From contig NZ_LWHJ01000011.1 of NCBI RefSeq assembly GCF_001652725.1, forward strand, positions 868,001-932,000: 64,000 bases of DNA, in the 5' to 3' direction. Below the pieces are notes generated by a model. It had not been told where the DNA came from, did not search any database, and was given only the letters and a program-made list of their open reading frames with translations. A program made the translations under genes and the position numbers. The stretch is from Pedobacter psychrophilus. Lineage in GTDB: Bacteria > Bacteroidota > Bacteroidia > Sphingobacteriales > Sphingobacteriaceae. The first letter of the stretch is position 1. Each line of letters begins with the position of its first letter. This document shows positions 22,901 to 31,213 of this stretch, piece by piece.

Positions 22901-25543
22901 AATATAATGGTCTTGTCCGGTTACCAACAAGCCTGAAAGTTTTTGTCCTTCTGGCGTTTGTATGCCAACATAAGTATCATAAACATGATATGGCATAGAA
23001 AAATTATCGATGCTAAAATTCCCACCAGGTTCAAAAACCTTGGTCATAAATGTGGCTTTCAAAACACCGGGTGCACTTTCTGTTGCACTTAAATTTGCAT
23101 CTATTGTTGCTTGTCCGTTTTCATCTAAATTGCCTTCAAAAACAGTTTTGCTTTCGGTTTGGAAAGCAGTTGTAGGGTCATCAAAAGTATAATTCTCTAA
23201 ATTTTTGAATGTAGTTGTTGATGGAGACAAAGTAGCATCTACCTTTGCTTTTAGGTTTTTTGCAGTTGCACCAAATAACCATTTGGAGGTTAAAGTACCT
23301 CTGTTATCTCTGCCTTTTCCTAATTCTTTTGCACCGTTAAAATCTAAATTGATTTTTAAACGGTTAGGCATAATGGTCTCAATCTTAATAGATTTCGTAA
23401 ATGTGGCACCGCCAACTTTAACTTTTGCCAACCAATTACCAGTTGGTGCACCATTTTCGGTTTTAAAATGGAAACTGTAAAAGCCATTGATGCCTTTTGA
23501 GGAAATTAGTTTTTTATTGAGTTGATTTTGAGGGTTATATAGCTCAAAAATTACTGGTAAATCCTGAGGTAAAGCTTTTAATTTATCCTCTAAAATAAAG
23601 CTGACATAAACGGAATCACCTGGTCGCCAAACGCCACGCTCTCCATAAATAAAACCTTTAATACCATTTTGTACAACATCACCACTTACATTAAAACGGC
23701 TAAGTGGGAGGGAAGAACCATCGTCTAATTTTAGAAAATTTCTGTCGTTACCTTTTTTTGCAAGCAATAAAAAAGGTTTTCGTTTGGTATCAAATTTGGC
23801 AATTCCATCACCATCTGTGGTTGCCGTTTGAATGATTTGATTTTGATAATCTAATATTTTAATTTCTACACCGCCCATTGGGTCAGTTGTTAAAATATCG
23901 GTTGCAAAAACCATTACAGAATTATCATTTCCTCTTTTAGTGATCAAACCAATGTTAGAAGCAATGATATTTCTTGAAACCCATCTTTCTTTATTATAAT
24001 AGGAAGGCGTACAAGGATTGTCTTTTTCATCCCAATTATAACCTTGTGGATAATAAGAATTATAGCGCTGCCAAAAACTATCATCCTCGTCTATATTTTC
24101 ACTACCGTAATAATCTTCTTCGTAACCATCGTCCTCATTACTATTTTCACTTTTGATATTTCCATCGCAACCATAAAGCGAATATTCTTTTCTAAAACCA
24201 ATAGTTATGCGATACATCGCTCCGGGTTCTGTCTTAATCAACCGATCAATATCTAAAGCAAAACGATTTTTCTTTTTTAGATCGATGGATTTATCATCAT
24301 CTAAACGGATGGTTTTTTCAACAACTGGTTTTCCTACTCTTCGCAAATCATTTTCACCATTTCGCTCATTATTTTGTAAAAATTGTGGAATGTTATTTTC
24401 ATAAATTTTAATGATGCTTACATCAACCGCTTTTAAATTAATAGCATCAAAAGGATAAGTTAGTTTCCCCGAATCAGGAATAATCGTCCCTTTACTTGGG
24501 ATCGTTATGTTTGGCTCTACATTCTCAAAATTGACGTTTGCATTAACCGGTTTTTGAAGCTTCTTACCAATGATATTTTCTATTCCTTGATTTACGTTTA
24601 CCGCATAATTGCCTAAAAACTTTTCAGAACCATAAACTTTAACTTCACTACCTTCAATTGTAAAACTAGTTTCAGAAATATTACTAATACTTATTAAACC
24701 AGCCAAATCTTGGGCAACCATCACGGGATTAGAAAACTGAACTAAAACATATTGTTCTGGTTCTTGCATTGCTTTCACATCTAAAACTTTAAACACTCCA
24801 TTTGCCGGAAGTTCAAACTTTTTGTTTCCTTTTACATCGGCATTTATAGCATCACCGTCCCAGGTTAAATCTAAATTCTGGTCGGTTTTACTCATTTTTA
24901 AACTATCAATGGTAAAGCTAGAAACCTGTGTTGTAGGATTATGTATCCATTTTATTTTTGTCGATTTATCACTATAAGTTGCATGTAATAGTTTTTCTAT
25001 TTCTTTAGGAATTTCTTCATCAGAAGTGTAAACATTTCCGGTAAGCTTAAGATAATCTAAAGAGGAACTATTTATCGATTTTAAACCGTTAAATTCTACT
25101 TTAAACGATGGTTTGATGACTTGAAAACTGAAATTAAATTCAGCCAATTCTAATGGAACTTCTGTTAATTTTTTAAGATTTAAAGTAACGTTATAATTTT
25201 TTCCAGGTTCTAAATCTTCTTTGGGAGTAAAACTGATAGTTCTTTCATCTGTCCAAACGGCAGAACCATTAATGCTGGGGCTAAAGTCTAAAATATCATC
25301 CTTCAATGCCTCGTTAATAGCATGTAAACCTTTAACTTCCCCAGCTAATTGAATCCTAATACTTGCTTTTTTAGAAATAGTACCAGAAGTATATGCCTCA
25401 ATATATTTAGCATAAGCTGGATTATTTTCATCATTCTGCTGTTTATTTAAACTGAAATAAACAATAACAGCAATAACGATGATACCTAATGCGATTAATG
25501 ATGCAGTAAGGATCCGTTTTTTAGATGAAAAACTAGATGTCAT
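19952..25543 (-). CDS. Alpha-2-macroglobulin family protein
   Basis: An 1863-residue membrane-anchored protein. An uncleaved helix at about 11-30 is followed by tandem macroglobulin (MG) domains. The bait and A2M domains lie near 1100-1200 (YGEKSVQVKKPLMILATLPR-type strand pairs). The thioester site is intact at C1412-V-E-Q in YPHGCVEQTTS, followed by the alpha/alpha toroid with GFSYWPG. The C-terminal domain ends near 1863. Bacterial A2Ms trap foreign proteases in the periplasm and often pair with a PBP1C gene; none is adjacent here. Residues 455-500 are unusually acidic and Tyr/Asn rich. No repeats or frameshifts interrupt it. Confidence 0.93.
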   Translation of the reverse strand: MTSSFSSKKRILTASLIALGIIVIAVIVYFSLNKQQNDENNPAYAKYIEAYTSGTISKKASIRIQLAGEVKGLHAINEALKDDILDFSPSINGSAVWTDERTISFTPKEDLEPGKNYNVTLNLKKLTEVPLELAEFNFSFQVIKPSFKVEFNGLKSINSSSLDYLKLTGNVYTSDEEIPKEIEKLLHATYSDKSTKIKWIHNPTTQVSSFTIDSLKMSKTDQNLDLTWDGDAINADVKGNKKFELPANGVFKVLDVKAMQEPEQYVLVQFSNPVMVAQDLAGLISISNISETSFTIEGSEVKVYGSEKFLGNYAVNVNQGIENIIGKKLQKPVNANVNFENVEPNITIPSKGTIIPDSGKLTYPFDAINLKAVDVSIIKIYENNIPQFLQNNERNGENDLRRVGKPVVEKTIRLDDDKSIDLKKKNRFALDIDRLIKTEPGAMYRITIGFRKEYSLYGCDGNIKSENSNEDDGYEEDYYGSENIDEDDSFWQRYNSYYPQGYNWDEKDNPCTPSYYNKERWVSRNIIASNIGLITKRGNDNSVMVFATDILTTDPMGGVEIKILDYQNQIIQTATTDGDGIAKFDTKRKPFLLLAKKGNDRNFLKLDDGSSLPLSRFNVSGDVVQNGIKGFIYGERGVWRPGDSVYVSFILEDKLKALPQDLPVIFELYNPQNQLNKKLISSKGINGFYSFHFKTENGAPTGNWLAKVKVGGATFTKSIKIETIMPNRLKINLDFNGAKELGKGRDNRGTLTSKWLFGATAKNLKAKVDATLSPSTTTFKNLENYTFDDPTTAFQTESKTVFEGNLDENGQATIDANLSATESAPGVLKATFMTKVFEPGGNFSIDNFSMPYHVYDTYVGIQTPEGQKLSGLLVTGQDHYIDIANVDNKGNLLRGQQAVQVELYKIEWRWWWDEQEGALSNFTQNRYNQLLKKETVQLTNGKGKWKLRINEPEWGRYLVRIKDLSSGHTTGKTVYIDWPGWQQREQQNNPTDAAMLSFTADKDNYKVGEKVNLTIPSSANGRGLISIETGSKVLKTFWVKTTQGQTKFSFEVEKEMAPNIFVNVTMLQPHSQTINDLPIRMYGVIPILVEDPQTILKPFINMASVIKPEVNNNISVSETNGKAMTYTIAIVDEGLLDLTRFKTPDPHSSFYAREALGVKTWDLFDDVIGAWGGDLVRILSIGGDGNINRNVDPAKANRFKPIIKYMGPFTLKAGQKATHQFKLPQYIGAVRAMVVAGQNGAYGYAEKSVQVKKPLMILATLPRVAGPGETFKLPITVFAMDKNIKNVSLEIQTSSLLSSSNSKQVITFSEIGEKMAFADINVKDAIGIAKVKIIAKSGNEKAEYDVEMDIRNPNPFITKVDATEINAKSSWSGSFQPIGIYGTNTAQLEISSIPAMNLTKRLNYLIQYPHGCVEQTTSAIFPQLVLNQLTELGGSQKAQVERNIKAGINKLRTFQTEDGGFSYWPGYREADEWGTNYAGHFLLEAQKKGYQMPVGILDNWKRYQSRQANSYTPNSSNFYGGDLTQAYRLYLLALAKSPEIGAMNRLREFQYLSDAAKWRLAAAYHLIGQTGVASQMIKGLSLEIKPYQQMGYTFGSNLRDEAMILETLTQMGRKAQALSLVKSIAAKLSQESWYSTQTTAYSLIAIAKYCGVNKDGSKLNFAYAINGVTKSVSTNTYLERIPVDFKSGNANIKIQNKGDNLLYVRVIREGQPPQGQNPPQNNNPETLSMDVIYKTLNGRLIDPTSISQGTDFVAEVTINNPGKRGVYEQMALTQIFPSGWEIINTRLNDNDGENSSSDYTYRDIRDDRVLTYFNINPRQSLTYQVLLNAAYLGKFYLPSVSCEAMYDNDISAVNTGKWVEVVK

Positions 25544-25647
25544 GATACAGATTTTTGATTTACCAAATTAGACAAATGTTCCTGAAGTTTATGAAGATTT
25601 AAACTTTGGGTCAAAAACTTGTTTTTAATACAAAGTTTGTGATACAA

Positions 25648-25812
25648 TTAAGGTTGTTCTTCTTTGTTCTTCTGTAAATCTATTTCGGTATTTTGTTGGT
25701 TAAGGTTTTCGGCAAAAGATTTTTTATCCTTTGCATTTTTCTTTAAGTAAAAAAATAAAAGGATAATTAAGATAAAGACAACTAGTAAAATAATTAGGAT
25801 ATTTATTTCCAT
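25648..25812 (-). CDS. Small one-helix membrane peptide
   Basis: A 54-residue frame with ATG at 25810-25812 and stop at 25648-25650, in the 318-bp gap between two larger minus-strand genes. Residues 3-22 are a continuous hydrophobic helix (INILIILLVVFILIILLFFY), followed by a Lys/Gln/Asn/Glu-rich cytoplasmic tail (LKKNAKDKKSFAENLNQQ). Nothing in it identifies a function. The arrangement of a helix plus a charged tail, and the clean start, make it a plausible real small gene rather than chance. It is separate from its neighbours by about 50 and 100 bp. Confidence 0.55.
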   Translation of the reverse strand: MEINILIILLVVFILIILLFFYLKKNAKDKKSFAENLNQQNTEIDLQKNKEEQP

Positions 25813-25861
25813 GGTATGTTTTTAGGCAAAGTAGCATTTTAATGTTAACATAAGGTCTGTT

Positions 25862-26410
25862 TCATAAAATCCTGATCACCTTAACAAATCTACCTTGATA
25901 ATATTTATTTAAAGGCGTTGTAGTTACACCATAATCTTTTCCAGAAGTAGAATGGATGAATTCTATTTCATTATTTTTGGAAATAATGATGCCCATGTGT
26001 CCAACATTTCTTATGGTGCTATCCGTACCGGTAAATAAAATCAAATCACCTGGTTTAACATTATTCCATTCTATTTTTTTACCGTAATTAGTAAAATCTA
26101 CAGAGCTTCTTGGCACCTTAATATTAAAATGATTATAAACAGATGTGATAAAACCCGAACAATCTAAACCTACATTAATATCTGTAGAGCCATATTTATA
26201 AGGAACACCTATTAAAGTTTTAGCATAATCAATAATTTGGTTTGGAAGGGGTTTAGAGATTGTATCTTTTTGTGAGATGGTTTCTTTTGAATCAATTTGA
26301 GATTGAATAGCAATAGAATCATTAATTGTTTTCAATTCTATTTTTTTACTCTTGTTTCCTGTACAATTGGAAAAAAGGTAAACAAAGGAAATAAGGAATA
26401 TTTTAATCAT
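25862..26410 (-). CDS. C40 family peptidase (NlpC/P60)
   Basis: A 182-residue secreted cell-wall hydrolase. The signal segment ends at YLFSNC, a possible weak lipobox. The NlpC/P60 domain covers about 60-182. The catalytic Cys is in LDCSGFITSVY, the His in NVGHMGIII and the third polar residue in FIHSTSGKDYG. Members cut the gamma-D-glutamyl to meso-diaminopimelate bond in peptidoglycan stem peptides. There is no SH3 or LysM targeting domain, so it is a minimal version. It is divergent from the lutA-like gene. Confidence 0.9.
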   Translation of the reverse strand: MIKIFLISFVYLFSNCTGNKSKKIELKTINDSIAIQSQIDSKETISQKDTISKPLPNQIIDYAKTLIGVPYKYGSTDINVGLDCSGFITSVYNHFNIKVPRSSVDFTNYGKKIEWNNVKPGDLILFTGTDSTIRNVGHMGIIISKNNEIEFIHSTSGKDYGVTTTPLNKYYQGRFVKVIRIL

Positions 26411-26496
26411 AGACTGTTAAATATAGGATTTTAAGATGAGTAACAAATATTAACAAAGCCTTTTCAATATTAGTCCCTATTTGCAAATCAAATTTC

Positions 26497-26504
26497 TATT
26501 TTTG
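26497..26504 (+). promoter_or_regulatory. Candidate -7 box of the lutA-like gene (TATTTTTG)
   Basis: TATTTTTG matches TAnnTTTG and ends 28 nt before the ATG at 26533. A TTTG is present upstream but only 13 bp away, so the -33 element is not convincing. Confidence 0.45.
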
Positions 26505-26532
26505 AAACTTATCTCAGCAGAAACACAATTAA

Positions 26533-27261
26533 ATGAATGTAGAGCTTTTTATTCCTTGTTTTGTCGACCAACTTTATCCAACAACCGCTGCAAATACAGT
26601 AAAGGTTTTAGAAAAAGCGGGTTGTAAAGTGATTTATAATCCAGAACAAACTTGTTGCGGTCAGCCTGCATACAACGCCGGTTTTTGGGATGAAGCAAAA
26701 GAAGTTGGAACTAAATTTCTGAATGATTTTTCTGAACAAAATTATATCGTTTCTCCATCAGCCTCTTGTACCGGGATGGTTAAAAATGGCTACAACGATT
26801 TATTTTTTAATACCGCTATTCATAACAAATGCAAAAGCATTCAAGGTAATATTCATGAGCTTTCCGAATTTTTAATTAACGTAGCTAAGAAAGATTATTT
26901 TGGTGCTGAGTTATTAGGAAAAGCTGTTTATCACGATTCTTGTGCTGCTTTAAGAGAATGTAAAATTAAAGAAGAACCAAGGTTACTTTTAGAAAAAGTT
27001 TTAGGTTTAGAGATTGTACCTATGAAGGACCAAGAAGTTTGCTGTGGTTTTGGAGGCACTTTTGCGGTAAAATTTAGCGGTATTTCTAGTGCTATGGCAG
27101 AGCAAAAAGTAATGAACGCTTTAGATGTTGGTGCCGAATATATCATCTCTACTGATGCTTCTTGTTTATTACAATTACAGGCTTACATCGTTCAAAAAAA
27201 CCTCCCAATTAAAACGATGCATTTAGCTGATGTTTTGGCTACAGGATGGGGCAATGTTTAA
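26533..27261 (+). CDS. (Fe-S)-binding protein, LutA/YkgE type
   Basis: A 242-residue protein with two CCG (cysteine-rich) domains. The first has CCGQPAYNAGFWDEA at about 42 and the second has DSCAALRE at about 139 and CCGFGGTFAVK at about 178. This is the LutA/YkgE subunit of the LutABC L-lactate oxidase complex, and also resembles the heterodisulfide-reductase-like subunit of glycolate oxidase. The usual length is 238-245 residues, so it is complete. LutB (ferredoxin-type plus CCG) and LutC are not in the window. The three genes are commonly adjacent, so the orphan placement is noteworthy but not unusual in Bacteroidota. Confidence 0.88.
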   Translation: MNVELFIPCFVDQLYPTTAANTVKVLEKAGCKVIYNPEQTCCGQPAYNAGFWDEAKEVGTKFLNDFSEQNYIVSPSASCTGMVKNGYNDLFFNTAIHNKCKSIQGNIHELSEFLINVAKKDYFGAELLGKAVYHDSCAALRECKIKEEPRLLLEKVLGLEIVPMKDQEVCCGFGGTFAVKFSGISSAMAEQKVMNALDVGAEYIISTDASCLLQLQAYIVQKNLPIKTMHLADVLATGWGNV

Positions 27262-27384
27262 GTTTTATAACTTTAAAACGAAATTTATCTGATATCGATT
27301 GACTTAACTTTTCAAAAAACTAATTCTAGAATTGAAATTTAATTGATATTCTGAAATGACGATTTTTAATTCAAACATTTAAGC

Positions 27385-27687
27385 ATGAGAAAATTAGAGC
27401 CATACTTATTTTTATCTGGTATTTTAATTCAATTTTATTTTCTGATATCATCTATTTATGCAAGTAACCTGAATTTAGTTTATGAAGAAAAGCAAAATAG
27501 TTTTGTGAAATTTTGGCCTTTTTTTAATGATCCTTACCATATAGTATTTCTAGTTTTTATTATAACCATCGGTTTAGTTTCTCTAATAATATATAATATA
27601 GCAACGTCAAACAATACATTACTTAAAAAGGCATTTCTAATTGTTGAAAGTATATTTATGGCTTGGGTAGGTTTTAGCCTACTTTAA
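27385..27687 (+). CDS. Hypothetical three-helix membrane protein
   Basis: A 100-residue hydrophobic protein with three predicted membrane segments (about 5-25, 49-69 and 78-98). A conserved-looking WPFFNDPYH sequence lies in the first loop. No family is recognised. The ATG has clear spacing to lutA (about 120 bp) and to the thrS promoter region (about 60 bp). It could be translated alone. The long hydrophobic frame, with no disruption, supports it being real. Confidence 0.5.
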   Translation: MRKLEPYLFLSGILIQFYFLISSIYASNLNLVYEEKQNSFVKFWPFFNDPYHIVFLVFIITIGLVSLIIYNIATSNNTLLKKAFLIVESIFMAWVGFSLL

Positions 27688-27750
27688 AATTGAATATCGC
27701 TTGCTAAAGAAATCCTTCTCAAACTCCACTCAACATTCTAAAATTTCTCG

Positions 27751-27758
27751 TATTTTTG
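27751..27758 (+). promoter_or_regulatory. Candidate -7 box of the thrS operon promoter (TATTTTTG)
   Basis: TATTTTTG matches TAnnTTTG, 72 nt before the thrS ATG. No good -33 TTTG is present at 19-21 bp. The predicted start site is near 27763, giving a leader of about 65 nt that contains the hairpin at 27772-27791. Confidence 0.5.
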
Positions 27759-27771
27759 CACCTCACAAAAA

Positions 27772-27791
27772 ACACTCATTTGTATGGGTGT
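27772..27791 (+). promoter_or_regulatory. Leader hairpin of thrS with a Thr-anticodon-like loop
   Basis: ACACTC (27772-27777) pairs with GGGTGT (27786-27791), including one G-U pair, around the loop ATTTGTAT. The loop holds TTTGTAT, the sequence expected for a tRNA-Thr(UGU) anticodon loop. It lies 39 nt upstream of the thrS ATG. In E. coli, ThrRS represses its own translation by binding a leader hairpin that mimics the tRNA-Thr anticodon arm. The similarity here may be chance. Confidence 0.35.
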
Positions 27792-27830
27792 GAATTAATA
27801 AATTTTTACAACTTATAAATCATATCGTAG

Positions 27831-29759
27831 ATGATTAAAATTACACTTCCCGACGGTTCTGTTAGGGATTATGACAAAGGAACCAATGCGCATCAAATTG
27901 CGCTCTCTATCTCAGAAGGCTTAGCCCGTAACGTTTTAGCTGCCGAAGTAAACGGTAAAGTAGTAGATTCTTCTCAATCTATTGAAGAAGATTCATCGGT
28001 TAAATTATTAACCTGGAATGATACCAACGGTAAATCAACTTTTTGGCATTCTTCTGCTCATTTACTAGCCGAAGCTTTAGAATCTCTTTACCCAGGCACA
28101 AAATTTGGAATTGGGCCAGCTATTGAAACTGGTTTTTATTACGATGTTGATTTTGGCGACAGAGAATTTTCTTCTGATGATTTTAAAAAGATCGAGGATA
28201 AATTTTTAGAACTTGCTCGTACAAAATCCGAATATGTTAAAACAGCTGTTTCTAAAGCTGATGCTACAAAATACTTTGAAGAAAAAGGAGATGAATACAA
28301 GCTTGATTTGATCAAAGATTTAGAAGATGGTAAAATCACTTTTTATACTCAAGGTAACTTTACAGATTTATGCCGTGGTCCACATATACCAAATACAGGT
28401 TTCATCAAGGCAGTAAAACTGATGAATGTTGCAGGAGCATATTGGCGTGGCGATGAAAGTAGAAAACAACTAACTCGGATTTACGGAGTTACTTTCCCTA
28501 AACAAAGTGAACTGACTGAGTATCTTCATATGATTGAAGAGGCTAAAAAACGTGATCACAGAAAATTAGGTAAAGAATTAGAACTTTTTACTTTTTCTGA
28601 AAAGGTAGGAATGGGTTTACCAATGTGGTTACCTAAAGGAACTGCTTTAAGAGAAAGATTAGTCGGATTTTTACAAAAAGCACAACAAAAAGCCGGTTAT
28701 GAACAAGTAATTACACCGCATATTGGGCACAAAAATTTGTATGTAACTTCTGGCCATTATGAGAAATATGGAGCTGATGCATTTCAACCGATAAAAACTC
28801 CGCAGGAAGGAGAAGAGTTTTTTCTAAAACCGATGAACTGCCCTCACCATTGTGAGATATATAAATTTAAACCTCGTTCTTACAAAGATTTACCAATCCG
28901 TTTGGCAGAGTTTGGGACAGTTTATAGATACGAACAAAGCGGAGAATTACATGGTTTAACTCGTGTAAGAGGATTTACTCAAGACGATGCTCACTTATTT
29001 TGTCGTCCAGATCAAGTAAAAGAGGAATTCAAAAAAGTGATAGATTTAGTACTTTATGTTTTTAAAGCTTTAGGTTTTGAAAATTATACTGCACAAGTTT
29101 CTTTACGAGATCCTCAAAACAAAACCAAATATATTGGCTCTGATGAAAATTGGGAATTAGCTGAGGCTGCCATCATTGAAGCCGCTGAAGAAAAAGGTTT
29201 AAGTACAGTTGTAGAGTTAGGTGAAGCGGCTTTCTATGGACCAAAACTAGATTTTATGGTTCGTGATGCTTTAGGAAGAAAATGGCAGTTGGGAACAATT
29301 CAGGTAGATTATAATTTGCCTGAAAGATTTGAGCTGGAATATACTGGTAGCGATAACCAAAAACATCGTCCTGTAATGATTCATAGGGCACCATTTGGAT
29401 CTTTAGAACGATTTGTTGCGGTTTTAATTGAGCATTGTGCAGGAAACTTTCCATTATGGCTTACGCCAGAGCAATTTATCGTTCTACCAATCTCAGAAAA
29501 ATATGAAGAATATGGTAAAAATGTTTTGGATTCATTAAATAATTCCGATATTCGCGGCTTGATTGACTTCCGCGACGAGAAGATTGGTCGAAAAATTAGA
29601 GACGCCGAGGTCAAGAAAATTCCTTTTATGCTTATTATAGGGGAGAAAGAGATGCAGGATGGTACGGTTTCTGTAAGAAAGCATGGCGAAGGTGATATAG
29701 GAGTGATGAGTATAGAAGAGTTCAGCAATCATCTTCAAAAAGAAATTTTAATTAACTAA
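27831..29759 (+). CDS. thrS: Threonyl-tRNA synthetase
   Basis: A 642-residue enzyme with all ThrRS domains: TGS (1-61), the second N-terminal editing domain (about 65-225, with [11 protein letters not shown]), the class II catalytic core (about 245-535), and the anticodon-binding domain (about 540-640). The zinc-binding Cys is in [10 protein letters not shown] at about 336. Motif 2 is [20 protein letters not shown] and motif 3 ends [13 protein letters not shown]. It charges tRNA-Thr and edits mischarged Ser. It is first in thrS-infC-rpmI-rplT, an order conserved widely in bacteria. A 40-nt leader region with a hairpin precedes it. Confidence 0.97.
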   Translation: MIKITLPDGSVRDYDKGTNAHQIALSISEGLARNVLAAEVNGKVVDSSQSIEEDSSVKLLTWNDTNGKSTFWHSSAHLLAEALESLYPGTKFGIGPAIETGFYYDVDFGDREFSSDDFKKIEDKFLELARTKSEYVKTAVSKADATKYFEEKGDEYKLDLIKDLEDGKITFYTQGNFTDLCRGPHIPNTGFIKAVKLMNVAGAYWRGDESRKQLTRIYGVTFPKQSELTEYLHMIEEAKKRDHRKLGKELELFTFSEKVGMGLPMWLPKGTALRERLVGFLQKAQQKAGYEQVITPHIGHKNLYVTSGHYEKYGADAFQPIKTPQEGEEFFLKPMNCPHHCEIYKFKPRSYKDLPIRLAEFGTVYRYEQSGELHGLTRVRGFTQDDAHLFCRPDQVKEEFKKVIDLVLYVFKALGFENYTAQVSLRDPQNKTKYIGSDENWELAEAAIIEAAEEKGLSTVVELGEAAFYGPKLDFMVRDALGRKWQLGTIQVDYNLPERFELEYTGSDNQKHRPVMIHRAPFGSLERFVAVLIEHCAGNFPLWLTPEQFIVLPISEKYEEYGKNVLDSLNNSDIRGLIDFRDEKIGRKIRDAEVKKIPFMLIIGEKEMQDGTVSVRKHGEGDIGVMSIEEFSNHLQKEILIN

Positions 29760-29760
29760 A

Positions 29761-29767
29761 AGGGAGG
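29761..29767 (+). promoter_or_regulatory. Strong Shine-Dalgarno site of infC (AGGGAGG)
   Basis: AGGGAGG immediately follows the thrS stop. It is 6 nt from an ATC, 3 nt from an ATT and 18 nt from the TTG at 29786. In a phylum where such sites are rare, this one decides the likely start of infC as ATC or ATT. Confidence 0.7.
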
Positions 29768-29773
29768 CCGATT

Positions 29774-30328
29774 ATCAGACCAAAATTGAATCCGAATAGA
29801 AGCAGAAGAACCACAGAACCAGCTCATAATATCAATAAACGTATTAGAGCTAGAGAAGTAAGGGTAGTAGGCGAGGATATAGAGCAGGGAATTTACCCTA
29901 TTGAAAAAGCGTTGGCAATGGCAGAAGAGCTAGATCTTGACTTGGTTGAGATTTCTCCAAACGCCGTTCCACCAGTTTGTAAAATTGTTGATTACAACAA
30001 GTTTGTTTACGAGCAAAAGAAAAAACTTAAGGAAATTAAGTCAAACGCTAAACAAACCGTAATTAAGGAAATTAGATTTGGTCCTAATACTAGTGATCAC
30101 GATTTTCAATTCAAATTAAAACATGCCGTTTCATTTTTAGAGAATGGAGAGAAAGTAAGAGCTTATGTTCACTTTAAAGGTAGAGCTATCGTTTATAAAG
30201 AGCAAGGTGAAATTTTATTATTAAAATTTGCACAAGCCTTAGAAGACGTAGGAAAAGTAGAACTATTACCTAAATTAGAAGGTAAAAGAATGTTCTTAAC
30301 AGTTGCGCCTAAAGCAGGAAAGAATTAA
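29774..30328 (+). CDS. infC: Translation initiation factor IF-3
   Basis: About 184 residues. The N-domain (about 20-90; [37 protein letters not shown]) and C-domain (about 95-175; [33 protein letters not shown]) are complete. The frame has no ATG at its beginning. A TTG at 29786 is possible, but a strong AGGGAGG lies 6 nt before an ATC at 29774 and 3 nt before an ATT at 29771. IF-3 genes classically start with AUU, AUC or AUA, which IF-3 itself discriminates against, giving autoregulation. The ATC is chosen here for spacing; ATT is the alternative. It sits 14 bp after thrS. Confidence 0.93.
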   Translation: MRPKLNPNRSRRTTEPAHNINKRIRAREVRVVGEDIEQGIYPIEKALAMAEELDLDLVEISPNAVPPVCKIVDYNKFVYEQKKKLKEIKSNAKQTVIKEIRFGPNTSDHDFQFKLKHAVSFLENGEKVRAYVHFKGRAIVYKEQGEILLLKFAQALEDVGKVELLPKLEGKRMFLTVAPKAGKN

Positions 30329-30358
30329 TATAAACAGGTTAAAACAAAAAGCATTATT

Positions 30359-30559
30359 ATGCCAAAAATGAAAACCAATTCCAGTGCAAAAAAGCGTTTT
30401 TCGCTTACTGGAACAGGTAAAATCAAGAAAAAAGGTGCGTATAAAAGCCACATCTTAACAAAAAAATCGACAAAGCAAAAACGTAACTTAACTAAAACCA
30501 GCTATGTATCTGATGGTGATTTAGGAAATGTTCAACGTATGCTTTGCATCGGAAAGTAA
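30359..30559 (+). CDS. rpmI: 50S ribosomal protein L35
   Basis: A 66-residue, strongly basic protein. [20 protein letters not shown] at the N-terminus and the Lys-rich middle are characteristic of L35. It is encoded 30 bp after infC in the conserved thrS-infC-rpmI-rplT order. In other bacteria, L20 (encoded next) represses translation of this gene; no candidate site was examined in detail here. Confidence 0.97.
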   Translation: MPKMKTNSSAKKRFSLTGTGKIKKKGAYKSHILTKKSTKQKRNLTKTSYVSDGDLGNVQRMLCIGK

Positions 30560-30631
30560 ATAATTATTAACCAGGGATTGGGTTTAAGCATTCCGCTAGC
30601 GGATTCACCTCTTACCAAAAACAATTAAATT

Positions 30632-30976
30632 ATGCCACGTTCGGTTAACGCAGTAGCGTCAAGAAGAAGAAGAAAGAAAGTCCTAAATATGGCCAAAGGC
30701 TATTGGGGATCAAGAAGCAAGGTTTTTACCATTGCTAAAAATACTGTTGAAAAAGGTTTACAATACGCCTTTAGAGATAGAAAAGTTAAGAAAAGAGAAT
30801 TCAGAGGTTTGTGGATTCAGCGTATTAACGCTGCTGCTCGTGAGCATGGAATGTCTTACTCTCAATTTATTGGAAAAGTTGCTGTTAAAAATATCGGCTT
30901 AAACCGTAAGGTTCTTGCAGATTTAGCAATGAATCATCCAGATGCTTTTAAAGCAATAGTTGATGCAGTAAAATAA
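30632..30976 (+). CDS. rplT: 50S ribosomal protein L20
   Basis: A 114-residue basic protein of normal L20 length. The N-terminal tail ([20 protein letters not shown]) threads into 23S rRNA. The globular part includes [19 protein letters not shown] and the C-terminal [15 protein letters not shown]20 is needed early in 50S assembly. The 72-bp gap after rpmI contains the short palindrome TCCGCTAGCGGA. A strong terminator follows, ending the operon. Confidence 0.97.
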   Translation: MPRSVNAVASRRRRKKVLNMAKGYWGSRSKVFTIAKNTVEKGLQYAFRDRKVKKREFRGLWIQRINAAAREHGMSYSQFIGKVAVKNIGLNRKVLADLAMNHPDAFKAIVDAVK

Positions 30977-30999
30977 ATAATATTCTGTTTTAGGAAAAC

Positions 31000-31035
31000 A
31001 AAAAAAGGAATCCAAATTTGGATTCCTTTTTTTTT
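31000..31035 (+). terminator. Rho-independent terminator of the thrS-rplT operon
   Basis: GGAATCCAAA and TTTGGATTCC form a near-perfect palindrome centred at 31016/31017, flanked by A7 and T9. It lies 24 bp beyond the rplT stop. Confidence 0.95.
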
Positions 31036-31213
31036 GAGTATAATTTTTTGGTTATCAACATTATAATATAATATGTTCATAATTTTAAAACTCCACATTT
31101 TAACCTTTATATATTTTTACTCAAATAAATTTCAGTAACTAAAAGTTGATTTTAAGAAAAACTTTTAAAACAGTATATGCGTAAACAAACAATCCTCCAG
31201 ATCTATTAATTAT

